64,000 nt of DNA from Polycyclovorans algicola TG408 (GTDB lineage: Bacteria; Pseudomonadota; Gammaproteobacteria; Nevskiales; Nevskiaceae). A program made the position numbers and the translations under genes. This document shows positions 1-6,916 of the stretch, in pieces; the stretch's first letter is position 1; each line of letters opens with the position of its first letter. The notes below the pieces were generated by a model. It made no database searches. It worked only from the letters and a program-made list of their open reading frames with translations, and was not told the origin of the DNA. Where the stretch lies: positions 3,404,830-3,468,829 of the forward strand of contig NZ_JOMH01000001.1 in assembly GCF_000711245.1 (NCBI RefSeq), given 5' to 3'.

Positions 1-1
1 G

Positions 2-1036
2 GGCTTCGACACGTTCGAGGTCATCAGCTTCGTGCTGCTGCTTGGCGCCACGGGCTTGTCGATCACCGCCGGCTACCATCGTCTGTGGGCCCATCGCGCC
101 TACGAAGCACACCCCCTGATGAAGATTCCGCTGATGCTGTTCGGTGCCATGGCACTGCAAAACAGCATCCTCATCTGGGCGTCGATGCACCGTATCCACC
201 ACAAGCATGTCGACGACGAGGATCACGATCCGTACTCGGCCAAACGCGGTCTATGGTTCTCACACATGGGCTGGATGCTGCGGAATTACCCGTCCAGCGA
301 ACTCGACTACAAAAACGCGCGCGACCTCAAGGACGACCCTATCGTCATGTTTCAGCATCGCCATTATCTGGCGCTGGCGCTGGGCATGAATTTTGGTCTG
401 CCGGCCCTGCTCGGCTGGATCAATGGCGACCTGTGGGGCAGCCTGCTGCTTGCGGGTGTGATGCGCTTGGTGATCAGCCAACACGTGACGTTCTTCATCA
501 ACTCGCTGGCCCACTACTGGGGCCGCCAGCCGTACACCAGCGCCAACACCGCGCGCGACAACGACGTTCTCGCCCTGGTCACCTACGGCGAGGGTTATCA
601 CAACTATCACCATCTTTTTCAGTGGGACTATCGCAACGGCATCCGCTGGTGGCATTTCGATCCCACAAAATGGCTGATCGCCGCATCAAGCTGGGTCGGG
701 TTGGCGAGCGACCTCAAGCGTGTGCCGAACTTCGTGATCCAACGCGCGATCCTGCAACGTCAGTTCGAGATCGCCCGCGAGCGCATCAGCCATGCGGGGC
801 GGGAAACCGATCCACGGCTGGCGCGCCTGCACGGCCTGCTGGAACAGGAATGGCAGCATTTCAGCCATACCCTGGCCGAATGGACGCAGCTACAGTCCGA
901 GCGTTTTGACGCGGCCAAACAACAACTCGCCGATCAGTGGGAAAACAGCGACATGCGCAAGCGACTGCGCACGCTGGAAACCAATCTGCGGCAACAGAGT
1001 GCCCGCGTTCGGCTACTGCACCTGCAAGCCGCCTGA
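2..1036 (+). CDS. Acyl-CoA (delta-9 type) fatty acid desaturase, 5' end outside window
   Basis: Membrane diiron desaturase that introduces a cis double bond into an acyl chain. The reading frame is open from base 2, so the apparent GTG at 32 is internal and the N-terminus lies upstream of the window. All three histidine boxes of the acyl-CoA desaturase family are visible: HRLWAH near the start, HRIHHKHVDDEDHD about 50 codons later, and EGYHNYHH towards the C-terminus, separated by hydrophobic segments. After the catalytic domain comes a charged, probably helical tail of about 95 residues (rich in E, Q, R and L) that many family members lack. A rho-independent terminator follows 22 bp after the stop, so it ends its transcription unit. 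The family call is firm; chain-length and positional specificity cannot be read from sequence. Confidence 0.9.
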   Translation, partial: GFDTFEVISFVLLLGATGLSITAGYHRLWAHRAYEAHPLMKIPLMLFGAMALQNSILIWASMHRIHHKHVDDEDHDPYSAKRGLWFSHMGWMLRNYPSSELDYKNARDLKDDPIVMFQHRHYLALALGMNFGLPALLGWINGDLWGSLLLAGVMRLVISQHVTFFINSLAHYWGRQPYTSANTARDNDVLALVTYGEGYHNYHHLFQWDYRNGIRWWHFDPTKWLIAASSWVGLASDLKRVPNFVIQRAILQRQFEIARERISHAGRETDPRLARLHGLLEQEWQHFSHTLAEWTQLQSERFDAAKQQLADQWENSDMRKRLRTLETNLRQQSARVRLLHLQAA

Positions 1037-1058
1037 GCCTCGACAGGCCAGACAACGA

Positions 1059-1083
1059 CCCCGGCCTGGTGCCGGGGTTTTTT
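1059..1083 (+). terminator. Rho-independent terminator of the desaturase gene
   Basis: Seven-base-pair GC-only stem CCCCGGC/GCCGGGG with a five-base loop, followed directly by six T residues. It lies 22 bp downstream of the desaturase stop codon. Confidence 0.85.
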
Positions 1084-1332
1084 ATGCCGGCTGACAGCCG
1101 GTCTTCGGTTAAGTGGAGGGCATTACTGTTGATGCGAGGCTCACGCCCATTAGCTTGCACCCATCACTTGACGCGCTCGGCGTTGATGACAGGCGCAACG
1201 GGTGCCGCATCAATCGTAAAATTAAGGTTGATCCTGTTCCCGAAACAATTTGCGCCACGCGCCAAACAGACGATCCCGGCCCAGAGACGCTAGGCTGCGC
1301 CGCCCACCATCAAATCTGCACCCACATTGGCC

Positions 1333-1653
1333 ATGCCCAAAATCACCTTCACTGAGCCCGACGGGACAACCCACATCGTCGACGCGGCGCCAGGCCAATC
1401 GGTGATGCAGATTGCGGTCGACAACCTGGTGCCGGGCATCTTTGGCGACTGCGGCGGTTGCTGCAGCTGCGCGACCTGTCACGCCCATATTGATTCGGCG
1501 TGGTTGGATCGACTGCCCGCGCCCAGCGAGGACGAAACGCTGATGTTGGAGGGGTCGGTGGAGGTGAACCCCAACAGCCGACTGTGCTGCCAATTGAACG
1601 TCAGCGACGCAATTGATGGCCTCGTGGTGCACTTGGTGCTTGACGGCGCGTGA
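1333..1653 (+). CDS. Adrenodoxin/putidaredoxin-type [2Fe-2S] ferredoxin
   Basis: Soluble one-electron carrier of 106 aa, the usual length for this family. The cluster ligands are C40-x5-C46-x2-C49 and C86, the last in the conserved RLCCQL context. Extra cysteines C43, C44 and C85 sit beside the ligands. A TTG two codons upstream (1327) is also in frame, but the ATG at 1333 gives the normal family N-terminus. Proteins of this type usually feed cytochrome P450s or Rieske-type oxygenases, or act in Fe-S assembly. No P450 is present in the window, and the nearby monooxygenase reductase carries its own plant-type 2Fe-2S domain, so the partner is unknown. The 250 bp upstream holds only the preceding terminator and a short inverted repeat (1087-1101). 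Confidence 0.85.
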   Translation: MPKITFTEPDGTTHIVDAAPGQSVMQIAVDNLVPGIFGDCGGCCSCATCHAHIDSAWLDRLPAPSEDETLMLEGSVEVNPNSRLCCQLNVSDAIDGLVVHLVLDGA

Positions 1654-1737
1654 GCCGCCAACGCCGCATGGTAGAAAAACAGTCCGCAACCCTAAGGGGC
1701 TGGCGGTAGCGAGCCTAACGGAGTTGACGGGCCGACC

Positions 1738-2559
1738 CTAGCGCGGCACGAGCATCTCGCCAACACTGTCGTTGAATCGCGACGAGCCCGTCAGGTTCTG
1801 GCCGCCATCGACGGTCAGCAGCGCACCATTGACATAGCTGCCCAACGGCGAGGCCAGTACCACGGCCATCTGCGCGATTTCGTCGGGCTGGCCCATGCGC
1901 CCCATCGGCACCATGTCGGTCCAGAAGTCGGGCTTGTCCTTGGGCGTCAGCCGTGCCATGCCTTCGGTGCCGGCAATCGGGCCGGGCACCAGACCGTTCA
2001 GGCGAATGCCGTGACGGCCCCACTCCAGCGCCAGCGTGCGCATCAGCATGTCGACGCCGGCTTTGGCCGCCGCAACGTGGGCCTGGTACATGAATGGCAC
2101 AAACGATTGGCCGCCCGAAATGAACAAGACCGTGCCGCCGGTTTCGCGCAACTGATCAAAGGCAACGCGGGCGGTATTGAAGCTGCCGATCAGGTCGATG
2201 TCGACCACGGTGCGAAAACCCTTGGGGCTCATCTGCTCAGCCGGTGCGACAAAGTTGCCCGCCGCACCGCAGACAAGGTGTCGCACCGGGCCCCATGCGG
2301 CCCGCACTTCGTCGAATGCGACCTGCAAGGCATCGGCGTCGCGAACATCGGCCGCCTGGGTGCGCACGGTGCCGCCGAGTGCGCGAATCTGCTCGGCCGC
2401 TGCGTCCAAGGTCGCGGCCGTGCGGCCACAGATCACCACCTTGGCGCCCAGCCGCGCGAAAGCACGGGCAATGGCGAAGTTGATACCACTGCCACCACCG
2501 GTGACGAATGCGACTTCTCCGGCGAAGAGGTCTTTGGGCAGTATCGCCAGCGCGTCCAT
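1738..2559 (-). CDS. SDR oxidoreductase, peroxisomal-type 2,4-dienoyl-CoA reductase-like
   Basis: 273-aa short-chain dehydrogenase. The NAD(P) loop TGGGSGI is at residues 20-26 and CGAAGNF at 97-103. The catalytic lysine is K166, but the usual YxxxK tyrosine position holds Val. This substitution, the motif PGPIAGTEG (about 192-200) and LALEWG match 2,4-dienoyl-CoA reductases of the DECR2 kind, which reduce dienoyl-CoA during beta-oxidation of unsaturated chains. The ATG at 2559 is chosen because it follows the acyl-CoA dehydrogenase stop by 8 bp, and the longer frame would run into that gene. It is the last gene of the minus-strand catabolic operon. Assignment to dienoyl-CoA reduction is inference from motifs; a 3-hydroxyacyl-CoA dehydrogenase role is less likely without the Tyr. 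Confidence 0.75.
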   Translation of the reverse strand: MDALAILPKDLFAGEVAFVTGGGSGINFAIARAFARLGAKVVICGRTAATLDAAAEQIRALGGTVRTQAADVRDADALQVAFDEVRAAWGPVRHLVCGAAGNFVAPAEQMSPKGFRTVVDIDLIGSFNTARVAFDQLRETGGTVLFISGGQSFVPFMYQAHVAAAKAGVDMLMRTLALEWGRHGIRLNGLVPGPIAGTEGMARLTPKDKPDFWTDMVPMGRMGQPDEIAQMAVVLASPLGSYVNGALLTVDGGQNLTGSSRFNDSVGEMLVPR

Positions 2560-2567
2560 GGGCGCGC

Positions 2568-3710
2568 TCAAAGTCCCGACGCCAGATGGCGACCGATGAT
2601 GATTTTCTGGATATCGGAGGTGCCTTCGTAAATCTGGCAAACCCGCACGTCACGATAGATGCGCTCGACCGGAAAATCTTCCACATAGCCGTAGCCACCC
2701 AGGGTCTGGATCGCCGCCGAACACACCGCCTCGGCGGTTTCGGAAGCAAACAGCTTGGCCATGCAGGCTTGTTCAAGACAGGGCTGGCCAGCGTCCTTGA
2801 GTCGCGCGGCCGACAACACCAATTGGCGCGCAGCCTCCAGGCGGGTCTTGGCGTCGGCGAGGCGAAAACTCACCGCCTGATGTTCCATCAACGACTTGCC
2901 GAAAGCCTGGCGATCACCGGCATAGCCGATGGCGCATTTCAGCGCGGCCTGCGCCATGCCGACGCTCTGGGCGGCAATACCAATGCGGCCGGCCTCGAGG
3001 CTGGACAGGGCGATCTTGTAGCCCTCGCCTTCTTCACCGATACGCAGCGCCGCCGGCACGCGCAGGTCGTCAAACGCGAGGCTGGCGGTGTCGGAGGCGC
3101 GCTGGCCCAGCTTGTGTTCGATCTTGCTCACCCGGTAGCCGAGGCTGTCAGTGGGCACCAGAAAGGCGCTGATGCCGCGCTTCGGATTCGCCGTGTCGGT
3201 GACCGCAAACACCACCGTCCACTGCGCCAGTTGGCCCGAGGTGATGAACTGCTTGGCGCCGTTGATCACGTAATGATCGCCGTCACGCACCGCGCGGGTG
3301 CGCAGCGCGCTGGCGTCGGACCCGGCCTGCGATTCGGTAAGGGCGAAGGCGCCGATGAATTCACCCCGCGCCGCCGGCCGCAGCACATCGTTCTTTTGGG
3401 TGTCGCTGCCGTAGCGCTCAAGAATGGCGCAGAACGGTGCATTGTGAACGCTCATCACCGTCGACACCGCGCCGTCGCCTTCGGCCACCGCCATCAAGGC
3501 CAGCGCATAACTCACGTAGTCGGCACCGGCACCGTCAAAGTCGGGCGATACCGTCATGCCCAGCAGACCGATCTCGGCCATGCCGCGAATCACGTCGGGC
3601 TCGATGGCAGCGGCAGCTTCACGCGCGGCGGCACCGGGGGCCAGCACCTCGCGGGCAAAGCGCGCGGCGGCATCGGCAATCATTTGCTGGTCTTCGGTGT
3701 AGAGGCTCAT
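2568..3710 (-). CDS. Acyl-CoA dehydrogenase (short/medium-chain type)
   Basis: FAD-dependent enzyme for the first step of beta-oxidation, making trans-2-enoyl-CoA and passing electrons to ETF. The length, 380 aa, is standard. The FAD/substrate motif FALTESQAGSDA lies near residue 125, the RIG-IAAQ segment near 240, and the catalytic base is E362 in IYEGTSDIQ, the position used by butyryl/medium-chain and short/branched-chain dehydrogenases. It is 10 bp from the enoyl-CoA hydratase upstream and 8 bp from the SDR downstream, so all three are probably co-transcribed. Chain-length preference is not determined. Confidence 0.92.
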   Translation of the reverse strand: MSLYTEDQQMIADAAARFAREVLAPGAAAREAAAAIEPDVIRGMAEIGLLGMTVSPDFDGAGADYVSYALALMAVAEGDGAVSTVMSVHNAPFCAILERYGSDTQKNDVLRPAARGEFIGAFALTESQAGSDASALRTRAVRDGDHYVINGAKQFITSGQLAQWTVVFAVTDTANPKRGISAFLVPTDSLGYRVSKIEHKLGQRASDTASLAFDDLRVPAALRIGEEGEGYKIALSSLEAGRIGIAAQSVGMAQAALKCAIGYAGDRQAFGKSLMEHQAVSFRLADAKTRLEAARQLVLSAARLKDAGQPCLEQACMAKLFASETAEAVCSAAIQTLGGYGYVEDFPVERIYRDVRVCQIYEGTSDIQKIIIGRHLASGL

Positions 3711-3720
3711 TCAGTCGTCC

Positions 3721-4509
3721 TCAGCGGCCGGCAAAATCGGCGGGCCGCTTGGCCAAAAAGGCGCTCACGCCCTCGCGAAAGTCGGCAGACCGCGTGCCGG
3801 AGGCAAAGGCCTCGCGCTCGGCTTCGAGCTGGGTGACCAGATCAGCGCCGAGGCTGGCATCGGCAAGCCGCTTATAGCGTCCGTAGGCGGCAGTCGGCCC
3901 CTTGGCCAGTTGCGCGGCGACGGTGGCGGCCTCGGTGTCGAGTTGCTCGGCCGCGACCACGCGGTTGATCAGGCCGTAGGCCAGCGCCTGATCAGCATCC
4001 CAGGTAGGGCTCAGCATCATCAACTCGGCTGCGCGGCGCGGCCCCAGCAGGCGCGGCAGAAACCACGTCCCGCCACAATCCGGTGCGGCGCCGATTCGGT
4101 CATAAGCGAGCACGAAGCGCGTCCCCTGTGCGGCCAGCACCAGATCGCAACCGGCCATCAATGACAGGCCGGCGCCGGCCACTGCGCCGTGCACCACGCC
4201 CAGCACCGGGGCATTCAAGCTGCGCAGCGTGATGATCGCCGGGTGCAACGCGTCGAGCAGGTCATGGACGACCGAGGCAGCCTGGTCGAAGTCGTCCGCA
4301 AAACGCGACAAATCGCCTCCCGCAATGAACGCGCGCCCGGCGCCGCGCAACACCACGCAGCGGACGTCCGGCATCTGGCGCAGCGGCAACACCGCCGCGC
4401 AGATGGCGCGGGCAGTGGGCACGTCCAGCGCATTCAGCACTTCGGGGCGGTTGACGGTGATGGTGGCGATGCCGGTTTCGGCATCGACCGTGCGCAGGGC
4501 AAGCGACAT
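3721..4509 (-). CDS. Enoyl-CoA hydratase/isomerase, PaaG-like
   Basis: 262-aa crotonase-fold protein. The oxyanion-hole segments are AGRAFIAGGDL and HGAVAGAGLSL. The single visible catalytic acid is the Asp in APDCGGTWFLPRLLG, the arrangement of PaaG-like isomerases rather than the two-glutamate hydratases. PaaG-type enzymes shift double bonds (3-enoyl to 2-enoyl) or isomerise ring-epoxide CoA esters. The ATG at 4509 is preferred over 4545 because GGAG precedes it at good spacing. It lies between the monooxygenase reductase (51 bp upstream) and the acyl-CoA dehydrogenase. With the dienoyl-CoA-reductase-like SDR it suggests handling of unsaturated acyl-CoAs. Confidence 0.85.
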   Translation of the reverse strand: MSLALRTVDAETGIATITVNRPEVLNALDVPTARAICAAVLPLRQMPDVRCVVLRGAGRAFIAGGDLSRFADDFDQAASVVHDLLDALHPAIITLRSLNAPVLGVVHGAVAGAGLSLMAGCDLVLAAQGTRFVLAYDRIGAAPDCGGTWFLPRLLGPRRAAELMMLSPTWDADQALAYGLINRVVAAEQLDTEAATVAAQLAKGPTAAYGRYKRLADASLGADLVTQLEAEREAFASGTRSADFREGVSAFLAKRPADFAGR

Positions 4510-4560
4510 GAAAACTCCGCAGTTTGAAGGTTGGGCGGCGGCCATTGTGCCGCCGCCAAT

Positions 4561-5640
4561 TTAGGGTGTGCCGGAGGGAATGAACTTGTCGGCGTGGATG
4601 CGTTCTTCCGCCACACCGAGGCCGATCAGCTTGCGTTCGACGGCCTCGACCATGCCGAGATTGCCGCAGATGAACGCCGACACTTGCGCAAAGTCGAGCC
4701 CCAGTTCCGGCCCCAATGCCTCGGTCACGAGGCCGCGCGGGCCGGCCCACGTCGAACCCTCGGGTTCGTGCGACAGGATGGTCACCACTCGCACCCGATC
4801 AGGCGCTTGGTCAACCAGGGCTCTCAGATACGGCTCGGCAAACGTGTCGGTGGCGCTGCGCACGCCCAGCACGATGGTGAACTTGGCTGTTGTCGAGCGG
4901 CGAAGACGATCCGCCACGATCGACAGGATCGGTGCAATCCCGGTTCCGCCGGCCACGCAGAGCCCGTCGCGGTCGTATTCGTCGACACCCATCACGCCAA
5001 AAGGCGCTTCCATCCAGAACTTGGTGCCGCTGCGGTCTTCAGCAAACAGCCATTCGGAGAACCGCCCACCGGGCAGGCGCTTGACGAGAAAGCCGACTTC
5101 GCTGGCCGGCGCGCCGTTGTCCATTGGGGGGGCGTCGTAGAACGAATAGCTGCGTCGGGTGAACGAACCCGACTCGGCAATCGTTGCGTACTGACCAGCA
5201 TGAAAATGTACGGGGGTATCGAGTGCCAGCCGCAGGTCGATGACCTCGCCCGGCAACTTGCGCCAGCGGCTGACGCGCGCCGACACGGTGGTCACCGGCA
5301 ACATGGTGTGATGCCCCAACTTGACCTCGACCACCAAATCACCGCGCACCTTGGCCTGGCAGGCAAGCACGAAACCCGCTTCGATTTCGGCGTTCTTCAG
5401 CGGTGACAGCGCAAGGTCGACCATCGGACTGACCCGCCCCGAGATCAACCGCGTCTTGCAGGTGCCACAGACGCCGACTCGGCAGTTGTGCGGATATTCA
5501 ATGCCCTGGTCGATGGCGGCCTTGAGCAGCAGGTCATTGCGACGGATGTCGAAAACGTCTTCACTGCCGTCCTTGCCGCGCACGGTGATCCGGCACAGGT
5601 CGGCCCGCGTCGCCGCTGACGGCGCTTTCTGCTTGAGCAT
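4561..5640 (-). CDS. XylA-type monooxygenase reductase ([2Fe-2S]-FAD-NAD(P)H)
   Basis: 359-aa electron-transfer component that carries NAD(P)H electrons to a membrane hydroxylase. Domain order: N-terminal plant-type 2Fe-2S ferredoxin with C53-x4-C58-x2-C61 and C94; FAD-binding barrel with RSYS at 163-166; NAD-binding lobe with GGTGIAP at 231-237 and FICGN near 325. This order (Fdx-FAD-NAD) matches xylene and p-cymene monooxygenase reductases. Rubredoxin-dependent AlkB systems instead use separate rubredoxin and reductase proteins. The gene starts 12 bp after the hydroxylase stop, so the two are almost certainly a translationally linked pair. Confidence 0.9.
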   Translation of the reverse strand: MLKQKAPSAATRADLCRITVRGKDGSEDVFDIRRNDLLLKAAIDQGIEYPHNCRVGVCGTCKTRLISGRVSPMVDLALSPLKNAEIEAGFVLACQAKVRGDLVVEVKLGHHTMLPVTTVSARVSRWRKLPGEVIDLRLALDTPVHFHAGQYATIAESGSFTRRSYSFYDAPPMDNGAPASEVGFLVKRLPGGRFSEWLFAEDRSGTKFWMEAPFGVMGVDEYDRDGLCVAGGTGIAPILSIVADRLRRSTTAKFTIVLGVRSATDTFAEPYLRALVDQAPDRVRVVTILSHEPEGSTWAGPRGLVTEALGPELGLDFAQVSAFICGNLGMVEAVERKLIGLGVAEERIHADKFIPSGTP

Positions 5641-5652
5641 GGTGTTGATCCG

Positions 5653-6786
5653 TCAGGCTTCTGCGACACGCCAGATACCGGGCGGCAAGTCATTCACCGG
5701 GTCGGGCTGGTTCAGCTCGTGCCAGCCGGCGCGTTCATTTTCACGCCGCGCGATTTCGCGCTCCTGTGGGCTCGCGTAATGCTGGTCCCAATGCTTGAGC
5801 AGCGGCTTGATCATCATGAAAAACAGCGGTGGCACGAAGGCCAGCAGCACCACCAGCAGAAACTGCGGCTGTACCGGGCCATTGGTGTCGGGTTCGAGCT
5901 TGTAGAACGGTTTGTAGCTGTCTTCGTGGTGGCCCGCGTGGTTGGTGATCTCAAGCGCCAATATGCGTGTCAGCGGGCTGATGTGGTTCCAGGTGTGGTG
6001 TTTCTCGAAGCGCCCCGGCGTCGCCGAAATCAGCCCGTAGTGATTCACATAATTGAACACTTCCAGCATCATCCGCGGCCCCAGCAGCAGGCTGAGAATC
6101 GCCAGCACCGTACCCAGCAGGCCGCCCAGTGCGTAAAGAATGCCGGTGAAGATGACCAGGGTCGCCGCCTTGTAAACCCAGGCGTTGCGCGGGTCAAACC
6201 ACTTGCGACCGCGCTTGGTCCACATCATTTTCTCGAGGTGATAGGCCTCTTTCCACTGGCCCGGGAAGGTCCGAAGAATGTGGCCGTAAACCGTGTCGCC
6301 GCGACGCGCGTAGTCGGGGTCGTCGGGGGTCGCGACACGCATGTGGTGGGTAACCACATGGGTGATCTCACGCCAGGGGTCATAAATCAGGCACTGGCCG
6401 GTGCGGCCCAACCAGCGCAGCACGAACTCCTCGCGATGAAACAACTCGTGCACCGGTGGCGCACCGATCACGAAGCCGATGAACACCATGCTGACAAAGG
6501 CGCCAATCGACGAGGCGGTGGTCTCGAAATGCCCGGAACCCACCAGCCACGCGTAGAAAAAAATGTTGCCGAAGCTGGCCAGCACCGTCATCGCGCAGAT
6601 CACGTCATAGATCCGCACGTAACGCTGATCGCGCATGGAGTAGTCGCGCGGCAAGAAGGCGTCGAAGCACAACACACCCACCAGTGCCGCCAGCCCGATC
6701 CAGGTGTAGTTGCCACCCATCCACATGCCCCAGGCATGGAGGCTGAGAATCGCCGGGGACAGTAAATATTTGAAGTAGTCGGTCAT
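5653..6786 (-). CDS. AlkB/XylM-family membrane non-heme diiron monooxygenase, hydroxylase component
   Basis: 377-aa integral membrane hydroxylase. The histidine ligands are all present: H113-x3-H117 (HELFH), H143-x3-HH148 (HVVTHH), NYVNHYG at 245-251, and H283-x2-HH287 (HAGHH). Between and around them are about six hydrophobic segments. The sequence HHMRVATPDDPD closely resembles the corresponding AlkB/XylM stretch, while NHAGHHEDSYKPFYKL fits the XylM/cymene branch better than the LQRHxDHHA of alkane hydroxylases. The ATG at 6786 is chosen because AGGAGAG precedes it by 7-8 bp; an ATG at 6822 has no such site. Together with the fused reductase downstream, the best inference is methyl-group hydroxylation of an alkylaromatic, terpenoid or alkane. 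The substrate is not fixed by sequence. Confidence 0.88.
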   Translation of the reverse strand: MTDYFKYLLSPAILSLHAWGMWMGGNYTWIGLAALVGVLCFDAFLPRDYSMRDQRYVRIYDVICAMTVLASFGNIFFYAWLVGSGHFETTASSIGAFVSMVFIGFVIGAPPVHELFHREEFVLRWLGRTGQCLIYDPWREITHVVTHHMRVATPDDPDYARRGDTVYGHILRTFPGQWKEAYHLEKMMWTKRGRKWFDPRNAWVYKAATLVIFTGILYALGGLLGTVLAILSLLLGPRMMLEVFNYVNHYGLISATPGRFEKHHTWNHISPLTRILALEITNHAGHHEDSYKPFYKLEPDTNGPVQPQFLLVVLLAFVPPLFFMMIKPLLKHWDQHYASPQEREIARRENERAGWHELNQPDPVNDLPPGIWRVAEA

Positions 6787-6916
6787 GTGATCTCTCCTGC
6801 CGGGAAGCGGGCGCGCCGTCAATCAGCTAATCAGCGCTTTTTCGTGGTTATTAGCATTTCACACCTTGGTCCAGACGCCCCAAACCATAGTTGGGTTAGC
6901 CGAATCTCCCCTATTT
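6787..6916 (-). promoter_or_regulatory. Probable control region of the hydroxylase operon
   Basis: 130-bp gap between the regulator stop and the hydroxylase start. It contains a tandem repeat AATCAGC-T-AATCAGC (6821-6835) and an inverted repeat CCCAA-N7-TTGGG (6879-6895). Either could be an activator site for the upstream MalT/AlkS-like regulator. No good sigma-70 -35/-10 pair is obvious, as expected of an activator-dependent promoter. The assignment is inferred from position. Confidence 0.35.

Noticed and set aside
2508-3836. 442-codon plus-strand open frame
   Set aside because: Antisense to the acyl-CoA dehydrogenase with a catalytic Glu in place; no plausible product.
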